NCBI GenBank assembly: GCA_050734915.1
Contig: JBOHUX010000034.1
Coordinates: forward strand, 1 to 17,475
Reading direction: 5' to 3'
Length of the DNA stretch: 17,475 nucleotides
Source: JBOHUX01 sp050734915
GTDB lineage: Bacteria > Chloroflexota > Dormibacteria > Dormibacterales > Dormibacteraceae
Both the position numbers and the translations under genes were made by a program. Below are positions 1-9,736 of the stretch, in pieces. Within the stretch, counting starts at the first letter, position 1; each line of letters begins with the position of its first letter. Under the pieces are notes generated by a model. The model saw nothing but the letters and a program-made list of their open reading frames with translations, was not told the origin of the DNA and made no database searches.

Positions 1-58
1 TCCCGTCGCCGGCCCATGTTGCCCGCTTGCGCGTGCCTGTCGCCGCCCCTCATAGTTA

Positions 59-442
59 GTGATAGCTGTGATGTCAATCCGGCGCCTCCCCGACGTCTCC
101 ACCGGGGGCCTCACGTTCTGGATCGCCCTCCTGGCCCTGGTCGAGCTGGCGGACGCGGTCACCACCGGGTCCGGCATGGCCCACGGTGACGTGGAGGCGA
201 ACCGGCTGGTCGCCACACTCATCTCCTGGGGTGGCTTGCCCCTGCTCTACCTGCTCAAGGGGCTGCTGGTGGTCATGTTGGGCACCGCGGCGACCGCCAT
301 CCGGGCGTTCGCCCTCCGCCATCCCGGACGCCGGTCGGAGGCGGCCAGCATGCTGGTCCGGCGCGGGACCCAGCTCTCCGTGATCGTCCTCGGTCTCGTC
401 GTCCTCCACAACATCTACCTGCTGACCCCGCTCGCCGCATAG
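59..442 (+). CDS. DUF5658-like small integral membrane protein
   Basis: The 127-residue product looks like an inner-membrane protein with three or four hydrophobic segments (about residues 18-35, 50-85 and 104-122). The pattern of a first helix ending in ELADAVTTG, a short loop with EANRLV, then a long helix with a Lys (LLKGLL) resembles the DUF5658 family, whose function is unknown. The outer start is GTG at 59; an in-frame ATG at 71 (residue 5) is an equally good start, and neither has a clear Shine-Dalgarno. The gene stands alone and converges on the hydrolase gene with 23 bp between stops. Family assignment is from pattern memory only and no biochemical role is claimed. Confidence 0.7.
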   Translation: MIAVMSIRRLPDVSTGGLTFWIALLALVELADAVTTGSGMAHGDVEANRLVATLISWGGLPLLYLLKGLLVVMLGTAATAIRAFALRHPGRRSEAASMLVRRGTQLSVIVLGLVVLHNIYLLTPLAA

Positions 443-466
443 CGGGAGGACCGGCCGGGACCCGCT
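441..466. terminator. Candidate bidirectional terminator hairpin
   Basis: AGCGGG (441-446) and CCCGCT (461-466) form a perfect 6-bp inverted repeat, with a second palindrome, CCGGCCGG, in the loop. It sits exactly between the convergent stop codons of the membrane protein and the hydrolase. There is no T-tract, so it is only a candidate. Confidence 0.35.
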
Positions 467-2328
467 CAGCTCGGGGCGGATCCGCCCGGGCCAGGAGTCG
501 CCTCGACGGTCATCTCCGAGAGGGCGACCGCCGCCTCGATGTGCGAGAGATGGCTCAACCCCTGCGGGAAGTTGCCCAGCATCTCCCCGGTCCCCATGTC
601 GAACTCCTCGGCGAAGAGGCCGAGGTCGTTCGCCGTCGAGACCGCGCGGTCGTAGTACTCGCGGGCGAGCTGGGCCTGGCCCTGGCGGGCGAGCACCTCG
701 ACCAGCCAGAAGGTGCAGGCCAGGAAGCTGCCCTCGTCCCCCCCGACGCCGTCCACCCCCTGGGAGGTGTCGTACCGGCGGATGAGCCCGTCGCGTGAGA
801 GATGCCGACTGACGCGCTCCGAGGTCTTGACCATCCGCTCGTCGCGGTATTCGCAGAACCCGAAGACGGGGAGGAGGAGCACCGAGGAGTCGAGGCACTT
901 GCTCCCGAACGCCTGCACGAAGGCGCCCAGTTTGGCATCGTAGCCCTCCGTGTCGATCGCCTCCTTGATCATCCGGCGCACCTTCTTCCAGCGCGCCGAG
1001 GGGGCCTTGCGCAGGCATGCCTCGGCGAGACTGATGCCCCGATCGAGCGCCACCCAGCAGAGCGCCTTGGAGTGGACGAAGTGCTGGGGGTCGCCGCGGA
1101 TCTCCCAGATGCCGCGGTCGGGCTCGCTCCACCGGGTGGCCGCCGCATCCACGAGGTCGACCAGGAAGCGCCAGTAGTCATCGTCGGGTGAGTGGCCGCG
1201 CTGGTGCCACCGCCAGCTGAGGTCGAGGAGCTCGCCGTAGGCGTCGAGCTGCAGCTGGGTGGCGGCCCCGTTGCCGATCCGGACCGGCCGGGCGCCCCGG
1301 TAGCCCTCGAGCTCCAGCTCGACCTCGGTCAGGCGGCGTTCGCCCCCGACCCCGTAGACGATCTGGAGGTCGTGCGCGCTGCCGGCTGAGCTGCGCTCGA
1401 TGAAGCGCCGGAAGCCGTCCGCCTCCGCGTAGCAGCCGATCTCGGCCAGCGACCGGGCGCTGAAGCTGGAGTCGCGGATCCAGCTGTAGCGGTAGTCCCA
1501 GTTCCGCGTGCCTCCCGGCGACTCCGGGAGAGACGTGGTCGTGGCGGCCGCGATGGCGCCGGTGGGCGCGTTGGTCAGGCCCTTGAGCACGATCGCGGAT
1601 CGCACGACGCCGTTGTGAAAGGGGCCGGTCAGGCTCACCTGCGAGGACCACTTCCGCCACCACGCGATCGTCTCCTGGAGTCGCGAGTCGATCTGCCGCG
1701 GCGAGGCCACCTGGGGCGCCTCGAACTCCAGCCGCTCGGGCGAGACGTACTGGATGGAAACCCGGACGCACTCCTCCGGCTGGACCGAGAAGGCAGCGCG
1801 GAGATCGTGCTGGTCGGAGGGCTGGAGGTCGGCGTCGCTCCAGATGACGAGCGCGTCGTTGCCGCCGATGGCGCTGAAAAGGCCCGCGGCGTGGTGCCGG
1901 ATCCAGGGCCGCACCTCCCCGTAGTCGAAGCGGGGCACCACCTCCAGCCTCATCTCCGTGCGGCCCCGGACGCCCCTCACGATTCGCAGCAGCTGCGCAT
2001 GCGGATACTCGCGCCCCCCCTCGTGCATGGTGAAGCAGTCGTAGAGCTCGGCCTCGCCTCCCTCGCTGCGGAAGGTGGTCTTGAGGACCAGGGTGCCGTC
2101 CACATAGGCGCGGGAGGTCCGGTGGTCGGTTCCCGCCGGGAGCAGAGAGCAGTATCCGCCTCGCTTCCAGTCCAGAAGGCGCCCGAAGGAGCTCCCCGCG
2201 TCGAGCCGCGGCATGCAGCACCAGTCGATGGAAGCGTGGGCTCCGACCAGCGCCATCGAGTGGCAGTCGCTGATCAGCGCGTAGTCGGAGATGGGGGGAT
2301 ACGGCGACTTCGGCACCGAGCGAATCAA
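466..2328 (-). CDS. Glycoside hydrolase family 15 protein (glucoamylase/trehalase type)
   Basis: This is a 620-residue GH15 enzyme, predicted to release glucose from alpha-glucosides by inversion. It has the N-terminal beta-sandwich typical of bacterial members (about 1-230; ISDYALISDCHSMALVG is the usual opening) and an (alpha/alpha)6 catalytic domain (about 240-605). The substrate-site signature RNWDYRYSWIRD is at 275-286. The general acid is probably Glu409 in GIWE, and the second catalytic Glu is 574 or 575 in FAEEFD, followed by the conserved LGNFPQGLSHLSHI. No signal peptide is seen, so it is probably cytoplasmic. Bacterial GH15 members include trehalases, glucoamylases and glucodextranases, and the sequence does not decide between them. 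The frame opens with TTG at 2328; a GTG at 2316 (residue 5) is an alternative. It lies 61 bp downstream of the protease gene's stop on the same strand. Confidence 0.92.
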   Translation of the reverse strand: MIRSVPKSPYPPISDYALISDCHSMALVGAHASIDWCCMPRLDAGSSFGRLLDWKRGGYCSLLPAGTDHRTSRAYVDGTLVLKTTFRSEGGEAELYDCFTMHEGGREYPHAQLLRIVRGVRGRTEMRLEVVPRFDYGEVRPWIRHHAAGLFSAIGGNDALVIWSDADLQPSDQHDLRAAFSVQPEECVRVSIQYVSPERLEFEAPQVASPRQIDSRLQETIAWWRKWSSQVSLTGPFHNGVVRSAIVLKGLTNAPTGAIAAATTTSLPESPGGTRNWDYRYSWIRDSSFSARSLAEIGCYAEADGFRRFIERSSAGSAHDLQIVYGVGGERRLTEVELELEGYRGARPVRIGNGAATQLQLDAYGELLDLSWRWHQRGHSPDDDYWRFLVDLVDAAATRWSEPDRGIWEIRGDPQHFVHSKALCWVALDRGISLAEACLRKAPSARWKKVRRMIKEAIDTEGYDAKLGAFVQAFGSKCLDSSVLLLPVFGFCEYRDERMVKTSERVSRHLSRDGLIRRYDTSQGVDGVGGDEGSFLACTFWLVEVLARQGQAQLAREYYDRAVSTANDLGLFAEEFDMGTGEMLGNFPQGLSHLSHIEAAVALSEMTVEATPGPGGSAPS

Positions 2329-2389
2329 ACCATAAGAGGGCGGACCAGGCGCGCTCTCTCAGGCCGAGCCGCGTGGGCGGGCGGCAAGC

Positions 2390-3457
2390 TCAGCCCCCGC
2401 CCGGGAAGGTCCCCAGGGTCACGGTCACCGTCGACTTGCTGCCGTCCTGGTGGGTGATGCCCATCTGCACCTTCTGGCCCGGCTGGAGGTTGGCCAGGAT
2501 CTGGCTCAGGGTGGGGACGTCCGGGGTCGCCTGGCCGTTCAGCGAGGAGATGATGTCACCGCTGTGGACGCCGGCCTTGGCGGCCGGCCCGCCGGCCTGG
2601 ACCGAGCTCACGAAGACCCCGCTGCCGCCGATGTTGCCGATGGTGACGCCGAGGAACGCGCGCCGCGAGTTCGTCACGTGGCCGTGCTGGATGAGCTGCG
2701 TGGCGATGTCCTTGGCCATGTTGCCGCTGATCGCGAAGCCGATGCCGGGCGCGGCGCCGCCGCCGAGCTGCTGGTCGGTCGCCGCCAGGGTCGGGATGCC
2801 GATCACCTGGCCTTTGAGGTCCACCAGCGCCCCGCCGCTGTTGCCGGGGTTGATGGCCGCGCTGGTCTGGACCATGTTGGGAATGGTGGTGCCGCCGGCG
2901 CCGTTCGGATCCGGAGGCTCGCTCTCGGTCCGGCCGAGGGCGCTCACGATGCCCTCGGTCACCGAGCTCTGGAGCGCGAGCGGGTTGCCGATCGCCATCA
3001 CGATGTCACCGACCTGGAGCTTGGACGAGTCGGCGAACGTGGCCGGGTGCAGGTTGGGCGCGCTGACGTGGATGACCGCCAGGTCGTCCTCGTGGAAGGT
3101 GCCGACCAGGGTGCCGGGATACTGGTGTCCGTCCGCCAGGGTGACCTGGAAGGTCTTCGAGCCCGCCACGACGTGGTCGTTGGTCACGATGTCGCCCTTG
3201 CTGTCGAAGATGATCCCGGAGCCCAGGCCGTGGCCGGCCTGGATCTGGACCACAGACGGCTTGGCCGCGTTGACGACGGCGACGAACTGGTCCTGAAGGC
3301 TCCCCGCCTGCCCGCTCGGGACGGGCGCGGACGCGATCGGAGAGGGGCTGGAGTGGCTGGCGGCGGGGGCGGTGCCGGAGCACGCGGCGAGCGCGACCGC
3401 GGCCAATCCGGCGAGGCCGGCTGGTTTGATGTTGATCACCATCTGATTGTGGCGCAC
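2390..3457 (-). CDS. HtrA/DegP-type serine protease, probable lipoprotein
   Basis: The 355-residue product is an HtrA-family protease for envelope protein quality control. Residues 1-26 form a lipoprotein signal ending in the lipobox LAAC, so Cys26 would be lipidated and the enzyme anchored outside the membrane. A Ser/Pro/Ala-rich linker (27-52) precedes a trypsin-like domain (about 53-260) with catalytic His95 (TNDHVV), Asp125 (EDDLAVIH) and Ser207 (NPGNSGGAL). One PDZ domain (about 266-348, AFLGV to VTVTLG) follows. A single PDZ and this length are usual for Gram-positive-type HtrA. The GTG at 3457 gives MRHNQ; an ATG at 3442 (residue 6) is also plausible and keeps the signal intact. Upstream is a 186-bp non-coding region with repeated GTTGA half-sites. 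Confidence 0.95.
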   Translation of the reverse strand: MRHNQMVINIKPAGLAGLAAVALAACSGTAPAASHSSPSPIASAPVPSGQAGSLQDQFVAVVNAAKPSVVQIQAGHGLGSGIIFDSKGDIVTNDHVVAGSKTFQVTLADGHQYPGTLVGTFHEDDLAVIHVSAPNLHPATFADSSKLQVGDIVMAIGNPLALQSSVTEGIVSALGRTESEPPDPNGAGGTTIPNMVQTSAAINPGNSGGALVDLKGQVIGIPTLAATDQQLGGGAAPGIGFAISGNMAKDIATQLIQHGHVTNSRRAFLGVTIGNIGGSGVFVSSVQAGGPAAKAGVHSGDIISSLNGQATPDVPTLSQILANLQPGQKVQMGITHQDGSKSTVTVTLGTFPGGG

Positions 3458-3472
3458 TCGCCTGTCAGCGTT

Positions 3473-3549
3473 CAGTCAACGGGCTGTAAGCGATTTGGAA
3501 CGAGAGGTTGACTGGGCCTGGCCGCCCGTTCAACCGCCGGCTGTTGAAT
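3473..3549. promoter_or_regulatory. Operator-like cluster of GTTGA half-sites upstream of htrA
   Basis: Within the 186-bp gap between htrA and tRNA-Leu, CAGTCAAC (3473-3480) and GTTGACTG (3507-3514) form a perfect 8-bp inverted repeat with a 26-bp spacer. A second pair, GTTCAAC (3528-3534) and GTTGAAT (3543-3549), is also inverted. The repeated half-site and the position just upstream of a stress-type protease suggest a repressor or activator binding region. This is inference; no known regulator consensus was matched. Confidence 0.35.
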
Positions 3550-3587
3550 CGGGCTGAGCCTCATCGAGCCCGCGCCGAGCCCCTGGG

Positions 3588-3593
3588 TATACT
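3588..3593 (+). promoter_or_regulatory. Possible -10 element (TATACT) for tRNA-Leu
   Basis: TATACT differs from the sigma70 consensus TATAAT by one base and lies 50 bp before the tRNA, a usual distance for a tRNA leader. No good -35 is seen 16-18 bp upstream, so the assignment is tentative. Confidence 0.4.
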
Positions 3594-3643
3594 TAGCCGT
3601 CGATCTGACGGGGGCCCGCGGCCCCGCTCTCGCTGACCACCGT

Positions 3644-3729
3644 GCGGCGGTGGCGGAACGGCAGACGCGCTAGGTTCAGGACCTAGTGGGGGCAACCCCG
3701 TGGAGGTTCAAGTCCTCTCCGCCGCACCA
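3644..3729 (+). tRNA. tRNA-Leu (anticodon CAG)
   Basis: The acceptor stem GCGGCGG pairs with CCGCCGC. The anticodon stem-loop is CTAGG-TTCAGGA-CCTAG, with CAG at positions 34-36. A class II variable arm has stem GGGG/CCCC and a GCAA loop, and the T arm is GGAGG-TTCAAGT-CCTCT. The discriminator is A, and the 3' CCA (3727-3729) is encoded. It reads CUG, expected to be the dominant leucine codon in this GC-rich genome. Confidence 0.97.
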
Positions 3730-3755
3730 GCGTCCGTCGCGCCGGCCCGGCTCCG

Positions 3756-6554
<2,799 letters not shown>

Positions 6555-6605
6555 GGGCGGCGCGGACCGGCCGCCGGCGCGGCGCGCGAGCGCCGGGTCA
6601 GGGCC

Positions 6606-8237
6606 CTATCCGGACGGGGGCGCGCCCTCGAGCGGGGCCGCGCCGGCCCTGAGGACTTTCTTGTCGAACTTGCCCACGGACGTCTTGGGCACTTCGTCGA
6701 TGAAACGGATCTCGTCTGGAAGCCACCATCCGGCCACCATGTCACGCAAGAAATCGAGGATCTCCTTCTGGGTCGTAGAGGCTTTGAACTCCGCGCGAGG
6801 TACAACGTAGGCGACCGGCCGCTCCTGCCATTTGGGGTGGCCGACCGCGATCACGGCCGCCTCCAGCACCTTGGGGTGGGCCATGATCGCGTTCTCGAGC
6901 TCGACCGAGGAGATCCACTCTCCGCCCGACTTGATGAGGTCCTTGGTCCGATCCACGATCCGCACGTAGCCGTCCGCGTCCACGGTGGCGACGTCGCCGG
7001 TGCGGAACCAGCCGTCGTCCGTCAGGCGGCCGGAATCGGCGCCGTTCACGTATTCCGCCGCCACCCAGGGACCTCGCACCTGCACCTCGCCGAAGGCCTC
7101 CCCGTCCCAGGGCAGGATCTCGCCGGTGGCACCGTCGGCGATCCGGATGTCCATCCCCGCGACGGCCGCGCCCTGGCTGATCCGCGCCCGCGACTCGTCA
7201 GCGCCCGACTGCCAGCTTCGCGGCCGGGCGAGGGTGGCGACCGGTGAAGTCTCGGTCATCCCCCAGGCGTGCAGGAGCGTCAGGCCCATCCGGTCCATCC
7301 CCTCCATCAAGGTCGCCGGGACGGCGGATCCGCCGCAGAGGATGCGGGTCACCTCGGGGAGGCGGCGGCCGGTCCTTTCCATCACCCCGAGGACGCCGGC
7401 CCAGATGGTGGGAACCCCGGCCATGATGGTCGCGTGCTCCGAGGCGGCGAGGTCCACGATCGCCTCGGCGTCGCCCGCCCAGCGGTCCATCATCAGGAGG
7501 GTCGCTCCCGACATCCCCGCCGCGTACGGGATGCCCCAGCTGTTGGCGTGGAACATGGGCACCGCCGGCAGGATGACGTCGCGCTCGCCGATGGCCAGGC
7601 TGTCCGCCTGCATGACTCCCATCGTGTGCAGGAACTGCGAGCGGTGCGAGTACGCGACCCCCTTGGGGTTGCCGGTGGTGCCGGATGTGTAGCAGAGCCC
7701 GGCCGCCGAGCGCTCGTCGAGCGGCGGCCAGTCGAACCCCTCGCCCGCCGCCGCCAGCAGGGCCTCGTAGTCGAGGGTGTCGCCGAGGCCGTGGGCGCCC
7801 GCCGGCGTCCCGTCCCCGATCACGACCAGCGCCTGGACGCTCGGCATCCGGCCCGCCAGCCGCTCGAGCACGGGAACCAGGCTCTGATCGACGAAGAGGA
7901 TCTTGTCGGCGGCGTCCCTGACGATGAACTCGAGCTGGTTGGGGAACAGCCGCAGGTTGAGCGTGTGGAGCACGGCGCCCATGCAGGGGACCGCATAGTA
8001 GATCTCGAGGTGGCGCTGGTTGTTCCAGCAGAGGGTGGCGACCCGGTCGCCGGGACCGACGCCGAGGTGGCGGAGGGCCGTGGCGAGCCGATCCACGCGC
8101 CGCGAGAAATCGCCGTAGGTGCTCCGCGCGACGCCGCCGGCGACACGGGTCACGATCTCCTTGCCGGCGAAGAGGTGACCGGCCCGCCAGAGCACGTGCT
8201 GGAGCGTGAGCGGGTGGTCCTGCATGGTGCCGTTCAT
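6606..8237 (-). CDS. AMP-forming acyl-CoA synthetase (fatty-acid-CoA ligase family)
   Basis: This 543-residue ANL-superfamily enzyme activates a carboxylic acid with ATP and transfers it to CoA. Core motifs are all present: P-loop YTSGTTGNPKG (183-193), GMTET (326-330), FRTGD (411-415) with the domain-hinge region DRTKDLIKSGG (429-439), and the catalytic C-terminal lysine Lys523 in KTSVGK. The overall layout (CWNNQRHLEIYYAVPCMGAVLH early, then PMFHANSWG) resembles medium- to long-chain fatty-acyl-CoA synthetases. The substrate cannot be read from the sequence. No signal peptide is present. The start is ATG at 8237; a second ATG at 8225 (residue 5) is possible. It is divergent from the PHP gene across 160 bp and is followed by the kinase/AAA+ gene 51 bp downstream. 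Confidence 0.93.
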   Translation of the reverse strand: MNGTMQDHPLTLQHVLWRAGHLFAGKEIVTRVAGGVARSTYGDFSRRVDRLATALRHLGVGPGDRVATLCWNNQRHLEIYYAVPCMGAVLHTLNLRLFPNQLEFIVRDAADKILFVDQSLVPVLERLAGRMPSVQALVVIGDGTPAGAHGLGDTLDYEALLAAAGEGFDWPPLDERSAAGLCYTSGTTGNPKGVAYSHRSQFLHTMGVMQADSLAIGERDVILPAVPMFHANSWGIPYAAGMSGATLLMMDRWAGDAEAIVDLAASEHATIMAGVPTIWAGVLGVMERTGRRLPEVTRILCGGSAVPATLMEGMDRMGLTLLHAWGMTETSPVATLARPRSWQSGADESRARISQGAAVAGMDIRIADGATGEILPWDGEAFGEVQVRGPWVAAEYVNGADSGRLTDDGWFRTGDVATVDADGYVRIVDRTKDLIKSGGEWISSVELENAIMAHPKVLEAAVIAVGHPKWQERPVAYVVPRAEFKASTTQKEILDFLRDMVAGWWLPDEIRFIDEVPKTSVGKFDKKVLRAGAAPLEGAPPSG

Positions 8238-8384
8238 GTGCAGTGCCTAGGATGCGCCCCCCGGTCCGAGCGGGCAACTGGCCGCCCGGCCCGGCAACGC
8301 CTCCTCGCCGGCCTCGATCCGGGCAGAGGATTCCTCACCCGCCTCTCGACGGCTGTAAACGGATGCATCGTCGCTCGCGCCTCG

Positions 8385-8390
8385 TAGACT
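8385..8390 (+). promoter_or_regulatory. -10 element (TAGACT) giving a probably leaderless PHP mRNA
   Basis: TAGACT matches the TAnnnT core of -10 elements and ends 7 nt before the ATG at 8398, so transcription would begin at or next to the start codon. No Shine-Dalgarno is present, which fits a leaderless mRNA. No convincing -35 is seen. The rest of the 160-bp intergenic region (8238-8397) shows nothing else I can assign. Confidence 0.45.
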
Positions 8391-8397
8391 TCCACCC

Positions 8398-9111
8398 ATG
8401 CCGGGTCAGGCGGACCTCCACATCCACACCTGCTTCTCCGACGGGTGGCCGACCCCGACTGATCTCGTGGAGCACGTCCGGTTCCGGACCACGCTCGATG
8501 TCATCGCCGTCACCGACCACGACACCATCGAGGGCGCGCTCCGGGCGAGGGAATACGCGGCCAGCGTCGGCGGCCCGCACGTGGTGGTCGGCGAGGAGGT
8601 CAGCAGCCGGCACGGGCACATCCTCGGCCTCTACCTGACCCGGAGCGTCCGCCCCTGGATGTCGGCGGCCGCCACCGTCGGCGCCATCCACGACCAGGGT
8701 GCGCTGGCATTCGCCGCCCATCCCTTCTGGCGCCCGGAGCGATCCCACCGGCCCCGGCGGCACGTTCACGGCGTCGGCTGGCTGGCGGCCCAGCTCCCCC
8801 TCGACGGGATCGAGGTCGAGAACTCCACCCCGGGCCTGGGCTTCGCCAACCGCCTTGCCCGCAGCTTCAACGAGTCGGCCGGCATGGCCGAGGTGGGGGG
8901 GTCGGACGCCCACATCCTGGACGCCGTCGGGCGCGCCTACACCGCCTTCTCGGGCCGCACCCCGGAGAGCCTCCGGGCCGCCCTGGAGGGAGCCGAGACG
9001 AAGGCGCGCCGGCGCCGCTACGACCCCTTGGCGCTGGCCCGCTACGCGGCGTGGGGCTTCAACCACCAGCGGACACCGCAGCGCCTTCCGGAGGCCGGGG
9101 CCCACCGCTGA
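8398..9111 (+). CDS. PHP-domain metal-dependent phosphoesterase
   Basis: The 237-residue product is a stand-alone PHP-domain protein, a fold that hydrolyses phosphoester bonds using a two- or three-metal centre. The metal ligands are visible: H8, H10 and D15 (DLHIHTCFSDG), TDHD at 39-42, E66/E67 (GEE), H74 (HGHILGL), H108 (AAHPF), and D170 and H172 (GSDAH). The length suits the TrpH/YciV-like group, some of which act on nucleotide phosphates or RNA ends, but the substrate here is unknown. The C-terminal 30 residues are basic and probably not part of the fold. The start is ATG at 8398, supported by the N-terminus beginning just before DLHIH and by a -10 hexamer 7 nt upstream. The tRNA pair follows on the same strand. 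Confidence 0.9.
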   Translation: MPGQADLHIHTCFSDGWPTPTDLVEHVRFRTTLDVIAVTDHDTIEGALRAREYAASVGGPHVVVGEEVSSRHGHILGLYLTRSVRPWMSAAATVGAIHDQGALAFAAHPFWRPERSHRPRRHVHGVGWLAAQLPLDGIEVENSTPGLGFANRLARSFNESAGMAEVGGSDAHILDAVGRAYTAFSGRTPESLRAALEGAETKARRRRYDPLALARYAAWGFNHQRTPQRLPEAGAHR

Positions 9112-9153
9112 GGGCGCCCCCTCCCCGCACTCGCCGCCGGCCTCCATCCCGGT

Positions 9154-9181
9154 TTGGGCGCCCGCACCCGCTGCCTATAAT
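9154..9181 (+). promoter_or_regulatory. Sigma70-type promoter for tRNA-Arg/tRNA-Leu
   Basis: A perfect TATAAT (9176-9181) lies 16 bp after TTGGGC (9154-9159), and the tRNA begins 13 bp downstream of the -10. It probably drives both tRNAs. The spacer contains the palindrome GGGCGCCC (9156-9163), a copy of one just after the PHP stop codon (9112-9119). Confidence 0.7.
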
Positions 9182-9194
9182 TGCCAGGGAAACG

Positions 9195-9267
9195 GCCCGC
9201 TTAGCTCAATGGATAGAGCGCATGGCTTCGGACCATGAGGTTAGGGGTTCGAGTCCTCTAGCGGGCG
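9195..9267 (+). tRNA. tRNA-Arg (anticodon TCG)
   Basis: The acceptor GCCCGCT pairs with AGCGGGC (9260-9266), with discriminator G9267. The D arm is GCTC/GAGC, the anticodon arm CATGG-CTTCGGA-CCATG (UCG at 34-36, reading CGA and perhaps CGG), and the T arm AGGGG-TTCGAGT-CCTCT. CCA is not encoded: the next bases are GTG. Both leucine tRNAs in the window do encode CCA. Confidence 0.95.
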
Positions 9268-9284
9268 GTGCCCGCTGGGGCACC
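9267..9284 (+). terminator. GC-rich hairpin between tRNA-Arg and tRNA-Leu
   Basis: GGTGCCC and GGGCACC form a perfect 7-bp stem with loop GCTG, starting at the tRNA-Arg discriminator base. There is no T-tract, and the next tRNA starts 6 bp later. It may be a processing signal or a partial terminator. Confidence 0.35.
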
Positions 9285-9290
9285 CGGCTG

Positions 9291-9375
9291 GGGCGGCTGG
9301 CGGAACTGGCAGACGCGCACGTTTGAGGGGCGTGTGGGGTGACCCATCCGGGTTCGAGTCCCGGGCCGCCCACCA
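9291..9375 (+). tRNA. tRNA-Leu (anticodon GAG)
   Basis: The acceptor GGGCGGC pairs with GCCGCCC. The anticodon arm CACGT-TTGAGGG-GCGTG holds GAG at 34-36 (one T-G wobble in the stem). A class II variable arm has stem GGG/CCC with loop GTGA, and the T arm is CCGGG-TTCGAGT-CCCGG. The discriminator is A, and CCA (9373-9375) is encoded. It reads CUC/CUU and lies 23 bp after tRNA-Arg, probably cotranscribed with it. Confidence 0.96.
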
Positions 9376-9376
9376 G

Positions 9377-9396
9377 CCGGGAACGTTCGTCCCCGG
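9377..9396 (+). terminator. Candidate hairpin after tRNA-Leu(GAG)
   Basis: CCGGG (9377-9381) pairs with CCCGG (9392-9396), and the stem can extend past one mismatch through ACG/CGT. The loop region includes the palindrome GAACGTTC. It starts 2 bp after the encoded CCA, as expected for a tRNA terminator, but lacks a T-run. Confidence 0.3.
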
Positions 9397-9429
9397 ACGG
9401 GCCCCCGGTGGCGGGTCTTCGAGGGGCGG

Positions 9430-9696
9430 TCACCGTGGTGGGTGGACGATCTCGACGCGGCGGAACTCGGGGATCCGCTCGAGAGCCTCTTCCAGACGCC
9501 GGGTGACGTGGGCCTGCACGGGCAGACCTCTACGGATCCGGGCCATCGTGTTCCGGCTGATCCCCGCCGCGGAGGCGAGGCCGCTCATCGAAAGGCCCCG
9601 GCGGGCGGCGTCGCGCTCGAGAGCGCCGGCGTCTACAGCTGGCATCGCTGTTGTGCGACGCAGTGTCGGTTTCCAGCGACGAAATGTCAACGGCAT
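9430..9696 (-). CDS. Small XRE-type helix-turn-helix protein
   Basis: The 88-residue product is a probable DNA-binding protein. The core at about 30-65 (LSMSGLASAAGISRNTMARIRRG) fits a Cro/C1-type helix-turn-helix, with the recognition helix around SRNTMARIRRG. The following segment is a short helix (VTRRLEEALERI). ATG at 9696 gives a strongly basic N-terminal tail; an internal ATG at 9645 would give 71 residues beginning MPAVDAGALERD, nearer to usual small XRE proteins. Neither has a Shine-Dalgarno. The gene is divergent from a second XRE gene 40 bp away, so the two may share a control region. The target is unknown. Confidence 0.65.
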   Translation of the reverse strand: MPLTFRRWKPTLRRTTAMPAVDAGALERDAARRGLSMSGLASAAGISRNTMARIRRGLPVQAHVTRRLEEALERIPEFRRVEIVHPPR

Positions 9697-9736
9697 CTGA
9701 CCCGGAGCTGAGCGCCGGGGATAGTTCTCGGCTGAG

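Noticed and set aside
74..1132. Long minus-strand frame of 352 residues overlapping the membrane protein and hydrolase
   Set aside because: It has low-complexity Arg/Gly/Pro composition and overlaps the GH15 gene, which has clear motifs; a GC-rich shadow.
1615..2457. Plus-strand frame of 280 residues over the GH15 5' region
   Set aside because: Antisense to conserved GH15 sequence, with no recognisable domain.
2450..3511. Plus-strand frame of 353 residues antisense to htrA
   Set aside because: The htrA frame carries the full catalytic triad and PDZ; the antisense product is Asp/Arg/Gly-rich without motifs.
7269..8387. 372-residue plus-strand frame antisense to the acyl-CoA ligase
   Set aside because: No domain, and it ends within the PHP promoter region; shadow of the ligase.
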